25,745 nucleotides of DNA from Nitrospinaceae bacterium (lineage in GTDB: Bacteria > Nitrospinota > Nitrospinia > Nitrospinales > VA-1), in contig JAJDBI010000239.1 of NCBI GenBank assembly GCA_029261435.1, positions 1 through 25,745 on the forward strand, in the 5' to 3' direction. The notes beneath the pieces are model-generated. The model did not search any database, was not told the origin of the DNA, and was given only the letters and a program-made list of their open reading frames with translations. Both the position numbers and the translations under genes were made by a program. Shown one piece after another: positions 1-6,033 of the stretch; the first letter of the stretch is position 1; each line of letters begins with the position of its first letter.

Positions 1-486
1 ATGCAGTCATGGTTTCGTCAGGAAATGTTCACCACCATTTGTTTTGATAATGAACTCTATGCAAATACCGGTGGTCAGGAAAGTGGCCTGATGCAAAAAG
101 GCTTTGTTGCCAAGATGGCACCTAAAGGTAAGAATTTTGAAAAAGTACGCTTGGCGGAAATCGCTCGAGAAGCAGGCTGTGCCTACGTAGCTGTTTTGAC
201 GGTTAGCAAGCCCAACCGAGTGGAGCAGGCCATAAAAAATGCTATTCTTGTGGCGCGCGAAGTAGGCCCCACGTTTGTTCAGCTATATACTCCTTGTATT
301 CTTGAGATTGGTAAACAGAGCATGGAAGGCTTGGATGAAATGAAAGAGTCAGAGCAGATTGGCGGCCGATTTGTTCAAAAAGAGTACATAACAGATGAAG
401 CACAAAAACTTTTGGACTCCATCAAAGAAGAAACCAAGGTTAGAAAAAAAGCGGCTAAAGAAGCTAAAAAGTCGGTTAACGCTTAA
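1..486 (+). CDS. 2-oxoacid:ferredoxin oxidoreductase, beta subunit (C-terminal part, cut by the window edge)
   Basis: The visible 161 residues are the C-terminal half of the thiamine-diphosphate-binding beta subunit of a pyruvate/2-oxoglutarate:ferredoxin oxidoreductase. The stretch DNELYANTGGQ near residues 16-26 is the family motif around the cofactor and Mg site, followed by the usual LAEIAREAG and GPTFVQLYTPC segments (the latter near residues 89-99). The reading frame is open at base 1, so the first in-window ATG is probably internal and the 5' part with the GDG motif lies outside. The C-terminus ends in a lysine-rich tail. The gamma-subunit gene follows 20 nt downstream. The substrate (pyruvate or 2-oxoglutarate) cannot be told from this fragment. 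In autotrophs such enzymes carboxylate acyl-CoA in the reductive TCA cycle. Confidence 0.9.
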   Translation: MQSWFRQEMFTTICFDNELYANTGGQESGLMQKGFVAKMAPKGKNFEKVRLAEIAREAGCAYVAVLTVSKPNRVEQAIKNAILVAREVGPTFVQLYTPCILEIGKQSMEGLDEMKESEQIGGRFVQKEYITDEAQKLLDSIKEETKVRKKAAKEAKKSVNA

Positions 487-506
487 GAAATAGGAGTGGA
501 AATATT

Positions 507-1190
507 ATGAGCAGGATGAATATCCGAATTTCCGGTTTGGGAGGGCAGGGGGCGGTAACGGCCGCGCATCTTCTGGCCATGGCTGCTAATAAGGATGGGA
601 AGTTTTCTATCTCTAATCCTTTCTTTGGTGCTGAAAAGCGAGGCGCACCTGCAGAAAGTTATGCCAGAATTGGAACAGAGCGTATCTATGACCGTGGGGA
701 ACTGGTATTTCCAGATGTTATTATGGTATTCCACCCTCAGGTTATTACCATGCAGAAAAGTTATACAGCTCCGTTTTACTCCGGAATCAAGGAGAATGGC
801 CTGGTCATCATCAACACCAGTGCTGACCTTCTGAGTAAAGAAGATCACAAAACGCTGGAAGATCTCAATGTTGCAGTGTTCAACCACGATGCGACCAAGC
901 TGGCTCTGGAAATCGGTAAAACCGAGCTTTCAACCAACATGGCTATGATAGGTGCATGTGCGGGCATTACTAAAATTGTAAGTCTTAAAGCGCTGGATGG
1001 TGCCATTCAGGATCGTTTTGGAAAAAGATATGTTGCATCAGGGGGTACTGCTACACTTGATGAAGCGATTAAAAAGAAGTACGCGAAAAAAGAGATGTTG
1101 CTGAAAGCAAATAATGACACCATCATTAAGGGACATGAAATTGCTTCTGAGTGGGCTGAGACGCAGAACCTGCAGTTGGTAGAGGTCTGA
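507..1190 (+). CDS. 2-oxoacid:ferredoxin oxidoreductase, gamma subunit
   Basis: This 227-residue protein is a complete gamma (catalytic domain III) subunit. It begins with the IRISGLGGQGAVTAAHLLA glycine-rich segment (about residues 6-24) and contains FFGAEKRGAPAESYARI (about residues 39-55), both diagnostic of this subunit, which helps bind CoA and holds the complex together. The ATG at 507 has an AGGAG ribosome-binding site at 491-495. A second in-frame ATG at 516 is possible but less well spaced. It sits between the beta-subunit gene and a two-cluster ferredoxin gene, so the three form one transcription unit ending at the terminator near 1561-1593. The gene order and very short ferredoxin subunit recall multi-subunit oxidoreductases of reductive-TCA bacteria; this is inference. 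Confidence 0.9.
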   Translation: MSRMNIRISGLGGQGAVTAAHLLAMAANKDGKFSISNPFFGAEKRGAPAESYARIGTERIYDRGELVFPDVIMVFHPQVITMQKSYTAPFYSGIKENGLVIINTSADLLSKEDHKTLEDLNVAVFNHDATKLALEIGKTELSTNMAMIGACAGITKIVSLKALDGAIQDRFGKRYVASGGTATLDEAIKKKYAKKEMLLKANNDTIIKGHEIASEWAETQNLQLVEV

Positions 1191-1258
1191 TTATCAGGTC
1201 GTAAAGAGTCGGCTTTGAGTGTTAACCTTTTTTATTTTTAGTTGAGGAGAATCTTCGA

Positions 1259-1540
1259 GTGTATAACATAGCGTGGGTAGATAACGAAAAGTGCATTGCT
1301 GAAAAAGGTTGCCGACTGTGCATCATGTATTGTCCTGAAGCTGACACCATTATGTTTGATGAGTCTACAAAAAAAGCCATAGTGATTGAGCCTCGCTGTA
1401 AAGGATGCGACCTATGTAAAGTGGTCTGTAGCACACATAATGCCATCACCATGTTTCCTGTGGACCCGACGACTGGTCAGGTTATCAGGGGAGGCGAGGC
1501 AGGTGAATCGGCTGCACTGGGTCAGGCTTACGCTGGTTAA
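1259..1540 (+). CDS. Small 2x[4Fe-4S] ferredoxin-type subunit of the 2-oxoacid oxidoreductase
   Basis: This is a 93-residue ferredoxin-like subunit. Its two cysteine clusters are C12-x5-C18-x2-C21-x3-C25-P and C47-x2-C50-x2-C53-x3-C57, enough for two [4Fe-4S] clusters that would pass electrons between the catalytic subunits and a soluble ferredoxin. The first cluster has five residues between its first two cysteines instead of two, and the second lacks the usual proline after its last cysteine. The start is GTG at 1259, supported by a GAGGAG ribosome-binding site at 1243-1248. The tail of about 30 residues is Gly/Ala-rich. It is the last gene of the operon, directly before a strong terminator. 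Confidence 0.85.
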   Translation: MYNIAWVDNEKCIAEKGCRLCIMYCPEADTIMFDESTKKAIVIEPRCKGCDLCKVVCSTHNAITMFPVDPTTGQVIRGGEAGESAALGQAYAG

Positions 1541-1560
1541 ACACCCGAAAAATTATTTTG

Positions 1561-1593
1561 ACCCATGGCCTTAAAGGCCATGGGTTTTTTTTT
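1561..1593 (+). terminator. Rho-independent terminator of the oxidoreductase operon
   Basis: A perfect 10-bp stem pairs 1561-1570 (acccatggcc) with 1576-1585 (ggccatgggt) around a 5-nt loop, followed by eight T residues at 1586-1593. It starts 20 nt after the ferredoxin-subunit stop codon and separates the oxidoreductase operon from the next gene. Confidence 0.93.
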
Positions 1594-1699
1594 ATCCTGA
1601 AGGTGCGGTAATTTTTAGAACCTGGGGCAATTTCCTTCATCTAATCAACATAAGGACGTTTACCTTAAATTCATAAATACTCTGCTGAGGAATAAGTGG

Positions 1700-2461
1700 A
1701 TGGTTGACACATTTCAGAAAGAAGTTCAGTGCACCCTCTGCCCGGAGGTTTTTGAGCCGGTGACTGAGCCACAGGAAGAGGAAAACTGCTACCTGATATA
1801 TTGTTCCTCGTGCGTGGAGTATCTCTCGATTTCCCGTAGTAACCCAGTACGAATTGCCTTTCGTGAAGTGTTAGGGCTAAAGGGAGAATCGCTGGCCCTG
1901 GCTATGCAAAGTGTGCTGGCGACCTGCAAATGTGGCGGCGAGTTCAATCATGACGCAGGCCAGAGATGCCCAAAATGTATTTATAAAATTGAAAGGGAAA
2001 CTCGAAAATCTGGGGGCGATCAGGAAGTGGTATTTTATTGTCCCTGGAATCTGGATGAACTGAAAAAATCGGAAGGAAAGTTTTTCGAATATATTTTCAA
2101 AAAGGTTGAATCTAAAGAAGAGACTCTGAAGCAGTTGATCGATAAATTCGAGTCGGGCCAGATTGACGCGGAAACCTATATAGAGGGATTGGATTCTCTG
2201 CGTTACAGAGAATCGACTCAAGTTTCTGTCATTGAGGCATGGGCCATGATTCTGGGGTCTGACATGGCTTTTCGTGCCGCCGAAGAACATGGCTTGGTAG
2301 ACAAGTATGGTTCGAGAATACTTGTCAGTATTGCCAGCGCGCTTGAAATCAGTGAAGGTAAAGCTGTTCTATCAACCTTGGTTACTGAAAAGAAAAACTG
2401 GGACGGAGATGTGGAACGGGAGCTTAATACCTTTATTGCCAAAATTGGAGGTGGCTTCTAA
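1700..2461 (+). CDS. Uncharacterised protein with cysteine-rich (zinc-ribbon-like) N-terminal half
   Basis: I do not recognise this 253-residue protein. The N-terminal part holds paired cysteines: C11/C14 with C35/C38, then C76/C78 with C90/C93, plus C30 and C114, which suggests two zinc-ribbon or treble-clef-like knuckles. From about residue 120 it becomes a charged, helical, soluble region rich in Glu, Lys and Leu, with no membrane segment or signal peptide. The ATG at 1700 has a TGAGGA ribosome-binding site at 1686-1691. It stands alone between the oxidoreductase terminator and a convergent kinase gene, so context gives no strong functional hint. A nucleic-acid- or protein-binding cytoplasmic role would fit zinc ribbons, but this is a guess. 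Confidence 0.7.
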   Translation: MVDTFQKEVQCTLCPEVFEPVTEPQEEENCYLIYCSSCVEYLSISRSNPVRIAFREVLGLKGESLALAMQSVLATCKCGGEFNHDAGQRCPKCIYKIERETRKSGGDQEVVFYCPWNLDELKKSEGKFFEYIFKKVESKEETLKQLIDKFESGQIDAETYIEGLDSLRYRESTQVSVIEAWAMILGSDMAFRAAEEHGLVDKYGSRILVSIASALEISEGKAVLSTLVTEKKNWDGDVERELNTFIAKIGGGF

Positions 2462-2464
2462 CCG

Positions 2465-2525
2465 ACGAACCACCGGGAGGCAAAGTAGTGAGTCTACCTC
2501 CTGAGATGAGGTGAAGGGGGTTCGT
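2465..2525. terminator. Possible bidirectional terminator (nested inverted repeat)
   Basis: Three nested helices fill the short gap between two convergent genes: ACGAAC (2465-2470) with GTTCGT (2520-2525), CACC (2471-2474) with GGTG (2510-2513), and GGAGG (2476-2480) with CCTCC (2497-2501). There is no T-tract on either strand, so intrinsic termination is uncertain. The position suits a bidirectional stop or a transcript-end stabiliser. Confidence 0.35.
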
Positions 2526-3406
2526 TAGCTCGAAATATACTTTCGAATTACCTGCTCTACAGACCCCAGGTAGGTACTTCCAAAGAGATTCAGGTGGTTT
2601 AACAGGTGGTACAGGTTGAACAAGTCTTTTCTCTCATCATATCCGGGATTCAACGGGAAGGCTTCGTGATATGTTTCGTAAAACCTTTGCGGCAGTCTGC
2701 CAAAAAGTTCGGTCATGGCCAGATCGGCCTCGCGTAATCCAAAATAAACCGCCGGATCAAAAATGCATGCGGTGTGGTCCCGGTCGGAAAAATAATTCCC
2801 TGACCATAGATCACCGTGAAGTAATGCCGGTTTTTCTCCTGCAGTATCGAGATAGTTCTCAATTCTATCGCAAAGTTTACTGATTTTTTTATCGGTGGAG
2901 CTGGGTAGCTTGCCGGATTTTCTTGCAAGCTCCTGTTGGTATCGCAATCTTTGGTCGCGAAAAAAAATAACTCCATTACTTTCGAAGTTATTTTTCTGAG
3001 GAGTGTTACCAATATAGTTATCATGGTCTAGTCCAAAGCTATGATGGCTGTTGCGGTGAAGATCAGCCAGTGATTGGGCAAAGCGAACGGGAAAATCGGG
3101 GGCAGGAGAAGATTTTTCAATATACTCCAAAATGAGAAACGAGGGGGTCGGGGAATCTTGCAGTGCCAGAGGTTTAGGAATTCTGGGTCCCTTGTCTGCC
3201 TGAGACAGAAGTTCAAGTCCTTTTGATTCTGCAACGAAGAAATCGGGAGCAGGGTGAGGATTATGTTTTAGAAAAACCCGTTCGTCATTGGTCAAATGCA
3301 GAATGTGGGTCTGATTAATACATCCGCCATCAACTTGGGATGAGGACTGCACTTCCACCTCCTGCCCAAAAACGGGTTTCAGGAGTTTGCAGATTTCGTC
3401 ATTCAT
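2525..3406 (-). CDS. Fructosamine-3-kinase family protein (likely ribulosamine/erythrulosamine 3-kinase)
   Basis: This 293-residue protein belongs to the fructosamine-3-kinase/YniA family, which phosphorylates C3 of ketosamines on glycated proteins or small amines so that the adduct falls off. Visible family signatures are the N-lobe GGCINQTHIL (about residue 27), VFLKHN, the catalytic loop LLHGDLWSGNYF (Asp of HGD as catalytic base) and the metal-binding FDPAVYFGLREADLAMTEL. The length is normal for the family. Its start codon overlaps the stop of the upstream phosphatase gene by 4 nt (ATGA-type), so the two are translationally coupled. Bacterial members studied so far prefer ribulosamines and erythrulosamines; that substrate is inferred here from family knowledge and the phosphatase partner. 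Confidence 0.88.
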   Translation of the reverse strand: MNDEICKLLKPVFGQEVEVQSSSQVDGGCINQTHILHLTNDERVFLKHNPHPAPDFFVAESKGLELLSQADKGPRIPKPLALQDSPTPSFLILEYIEKSSPAPDFPVRFAQSLADLHRNSHHSFGLDHDNYIGNTPQKNNFESNGVIFFRDQRLRYQQELARKSGKLPSSTDKKISKLCDRIENYLDTAGEKPALLHGDLWSGNYFSDRDHTACIFDPAVYFGLREADLAMTELFGRLPQRFYETYHEAFPLNPGYDERKDLFNLYHLLNHLNLFGSTYLGSVEQVIRKYISS

Positions 3407-3897
3407 GCTTTTTTTGCAAGCATCGTTTTTAAATGGTCGAGAACTTTCGGGCAGGTCCGCTCAACAATCTGGTAAACCGTTTCAAAACCTTTGCCGCCTC
3501 CATAATAAGGGTCAGGTACTTCGAGGTCATTGTTGTGCTGGGGGTCGAAAGAACGAAATAGAAAAAGTTTGTCTTGAAGTTCTGGTTCAGGGCGCATTTG
3601 CTCTAGAGCATTCATGTTGCTGTGGTCCATGGCAAGAACCAGATCCATTTGATTAAAATCGGAGCTCTGAAACTGGCGTGCCCGGCTATTGAGATGAATG
3701 CCGTGGTCACGCGCGGTTTGTTGCATTCTGGCGTCCGGAGGATTTCCTGCATGCCAGCCGCTAACTCCTGCGGAGCTTATAATGATACGATCCTGCAGTC
3801 CCTCTTCCTTGACTAGGGCCTCAAAAACACCTTGAGCAAGCGGGGAACGGCAAATATTTCCAAGACATACAAAGCAGACTTCAACAGTTGAGTTCAT
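3403..3897 (-). CDS. Low-molecular-weight protein-tyrosine-phosphatase family protein
   Basis: This 164-residue cytosolic phosphatase has the family P-loop at its N-terminus (C11-LGNIC-R17-S, CX5R with nucleophile C11) and the general-acid loop DPYYGG with D129. It is the first gene of a two-gene minus-strand unit and overlaps the kinase gene by 4 nt. Human low-molecular-weight phosphatase A dephosphorylates protein-bound ribulosamine 5-phosphate, and bacterial fructosamine-3-kinase homologues often lie beside such phosphatases. The pair could therefore act in sequence: phosphatase makes the free ketosamine from sugar-phosphate-glycated protein, kinase then removes it. A conventional phosphotyrosine role remains possible. 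A good promoter lies about 50 nt upstream. Confidence 0.9.
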   Translation of the reverse strand: MNSTVEVCFVCLGNICRSPLAQGVFEALVKEEGLQDRIIISSAGVSGWHAGNPPDARMQQTARDHGIHLNSRARQFQSSDFNQMDLVLAMDHSNMNALEQMRPEPELQDKLFLFRSFDPQHNNDLEVPDPYYGGGKGFETVYQIVERTCPKVLDHLKTMLAKKA

Positions 3898-3948
3898 TTA
3901 TTGATTTACCGGGCAATTGCGTTTAAGATATGGCAAAAATATTTCTAC

Positions 3949-3954
3949 TATAAT
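3949..3954 (+). promoter_or_regulatory. Possible -10 element of the purB-purC promoter
   Basis: TATAAT at 3949-3954 lies 69 nt upstream of the purB start, but no convincing -35 box is found at 16-18 nt spacing. It occupies the same bases as the -10 of the divergent phosphatase promoter, so the two directions could compete for polymerase. Confidence 0.3.
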
Positions 3955-3979
3955 AAAGAATTATTCTGTATTTATTCAA
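3950..3979 (-). promoter_or_regulatory. Sigma-70-type promoter of the phosphatase-kinase unit
   Basis: Read on the minus strand, TTGAAT (3979-3974) and TATTAT (3955-3950) are separated by 18 nt. Predicted transcription starts near 3943, giving a leader of about 45 nt before the phosphatase ATG. Its -10 overlaps a plus-strand TATAAT. Confidence 0.5.
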
Positions 3980-4022
3980 CCTGAACTTTCATCTCCGACT
4001 TATTATTCAAGGAAACTGAACT

Positions 4023-5318
4023 TTGATACCACGATATTCATTGCCTGAAATGGCAACCATTTGGGAGCCGGAAAACAAATTTAAAATCTGGCTGGAAATA
4101 GAAGTTCTGGCTTGCGAGGCTTTGGCCAAAAGAGGGGAAATTCCCAAATCCGCCTTGAAAGATATTCAAACAAAATCCCAGTTCAATGTGGAGCGTATTG
4201 ATGAAATTGAACGGGAAGTCAAACATGATGTCATTGCATTTTTAACCTGCGTAGCGGAACATGTTGGCGAATCTGCAAGATACATGCATATGGGGATGAC
4301 TTCTTCCGATGTTCTGGATACTGCTTTGGCGGTGCAGATGAAGCAATCCGCAACCCTGATCTTGAAAGAGCTCACGGCGTTTAAGGTTGTATTGGAAAGG
4401 CAGGCGAAGAAGCATAAACTCACGCCTACCATTGGGCGATCCCATGGTATTCATGCAGAGCCCTTGACCTTTGGCTTGAAAATTGCCAATTGGTATGAAG
4501 AAGTCAAACGCAATATAGATCGACTCAAACGAGCCCGGCAAACCATTTCCTATGGGCAGATCTCTGGGGCGGTAGGAACTTTTGCCTGCATCGATCCCGA
4601 TGTTGAAGAATATGTCTGTAGCAAATTGGGGTTGAAGCCTGCTCCGGTTTCGAGTCAGGTGATTCAGCGCGATCGCCACGCTGAGTTTTTCTCCACTCTG
4701 GCTATTATTGCCGGGACCATTGATAAAATCGCTACTGAAATCCGCCATCTGCAAAGAACAGAAGTTTTAGAAGCGGAAGAGTTTTTTTCTAAAGGACAAA
4801 AGGGTTCATCGGCGATGCCCCACAAGCGCAATCCAATAGTTTCTGAGCAAATGTCTGGCCTGGCCCGAGTCGTGCGAGCAAACGCTTTTGCGGCAATGGA
4901 AAACATTCCGCTTTGGCACGAACGGGATATCAGCCATTCTTCTGTGGAACGGGTGATTGGGCCGGACAGTACGATTTTGATCCACTATATGTTGAGGAAA
5001 ATGACAAAACTGATGGATGGTCTGATCGTCTACCCGGATAATATGATGCGCAATTTGGAAAAAACAGGAGGTCTGATTTATTCGCAGAGTGTTTTACTCG
5101 CTTTAGTGAGGAAGGGCATTACCCGTGAAGAAGCCTATAAGCTGGTGCAGAAAAATGCCATGCAAAGCTGGAATACGGGAAAAGATTTTTTAAAGTTGTT
5201 GAAAAAAGATAAGGCAATAATAAAACTCTTGTCGGCTACCGAGATTGATAGGACTTTTAAATTAAAAACCCAATTTAAAAACATAGACCGGATTTTCAAT
5301 CGGGTCTTTTCAAAATAA
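4023..5318 (+). CDS. purB: Adenylosuccinate lyase
   Basis: Adenylosuccinate lyase cleaves SAICAR to AICAR and adenylosuccinate to AMP, both releasing fumarate, in purine biosynthesis. The 431-residue protein has the fumarase/aspartase superfamily signature GSSAMPHKRNP (about residues 261-271), preceded by the flexible catalytic loop, and the conserved MGMTSSDVLDTA and RSHGIHAEP segments. The start is TTG at 4023, with AAGGAA about 9 nt upstream. The resulting N-terminus MIPRYSLPEMATIWE matches the family closely, so a start at the downstream ATG would remove conserved residues. purC follows after 10 nt and encodes the preceding pathway step. Confidence 0.96.
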   Translation: MIPRYSLPEMATIWEPENKFKIWLEIEVLACEALAKRGEIPKSALKDIQTKSQFNVERIDEIEREVKHDVIAFLTCVAEHVGESARYMHMGMTSSDVLDTALAVQMKQSATLILKELTAFKVVLERQAKKHKLTPTIGRSHGIHAEPLTFGLKIANWYEEVKRNIDRLKRARQTISYGQISGAVGTFACIDPDVEEYVCSKLGLKPAPVSSQVIQRDRHAEFFSTLAIIAGTIDKIATEIRHLQRTEVLEAEEFFSKGQKGSSAMPHKRNPIVSEQMSGLARVVRANAFAAMENIPLWHERDISHSSVERVIGPDSTILIHYMLRKMTKLMDGLIVYPDNMMRNLEKTGGLIYSQSVLLALVRKGITREEAYKLVQKNAMQSWNTGKDFLKLLKKDKAIIKLLSATEIDRTFKLKTQFKNIDRIFNRVFSK

Positions 5319-5328
5319 GAGAACAATT

Positions 5329-6033
5329 ATGGAACGACTAGAAAAGCTTTATGAAGGGAAGGCGAAAATTCTTTACAACACTTCTGATCCTGATTTGATG
5401 ATTCAGTATTTCAAGGACGATGCTTCCGCTTTCGACGGTAAGAAAAAAGGGACCATTGTTGATAAAGGGGTGATGAACAACCATATGTCGAGCAAGATTT
5501 TTCAATATTTGGAAAGCGAAGGTGTTGAAACCCATTTTGTGAAAACTCTTAATGACCGGGAAATGCTGGTGAAAAAACTGGATATCATTCCTGTAGAAGT
5601 GGTGCTTCGTAATGTTGCTGCAGGTAGTTTGTGCAAAAGACTGGGGATTGAAGAAGGGCGGGTGATGGAAAAGCCGATCCTGGAGTTTTTTTATAAGAGC
5701 GATCCGCTAGGTGACCCTATGATTAATGAATGCCATGTTGATGTTTTTGGCTGGGCCACTAAGGAAGAGGTGGAGATCTTAAAATCTGAAGGACTTAAAA
5801 TCAATAACCTGATGATGAAATTTTTTAAGGAACGAAATATTCGCCTGGTGGATTTTAAGGTGGAGTTTGGTCGACATAATGGTGAAGTTCTCTTGGGAGA
5901 TGAGATCAGTCCTGATGGGTGCCGCCTATGGCATTGGGATACCAATGAGAAAATGGATAAGGATCGTTTCCGCTTTAACATGGGAAATGTGGAAGAAAAA
6001 TATCAGGAAGTGTATGACTTGATTTGTAACTAA
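5329..6033 (+). CDS. purC: Phosphoribosylaminoimidazole-succinocarboxamide synthase (SAICAR synthase)
   Basis: SAICAR synthase joins aspartate to CAIR using ATP, making the substrate that the neighbouring purB product cleaves. The 234-residue length is typical of the stand-alone bacterial enzyme. Family motifs include YEGKAKILY (residues 8-16), the SAFDGKKKGTI loop, VEVVLRNVAAGS, and the C-terminal DEISPDGCRLWHWDT segment. The ATG at 5329 lies 10 nt after the purB stop, with a weak AAGAGA site. The TAA stop overlaps the stop codon of the convergent membrane-protein gene, and no hairpin terminator is seen between them. Confidence 0.96.
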   Translation: MERLEKLYEGKAKILYNTSDPDLMIQYFKDDASAFDGKKKGTIVDKGVMNNHMSSKIFQYLESEGVETHFVKTLNDREMLVKKLDIIPVEVVLRNVAAGSLCKRLGIEEGRVMEKPILEFFYKSDPLGDPMINECHVDVFGWATKEEVEILKSEGLKINNLMMKFFKERNIRLVDFKVEFGRHNGEVLLGDEISPDGCRLWHWDTNEKMDKDRFRFNMGNVEEKYQEVYDLICN

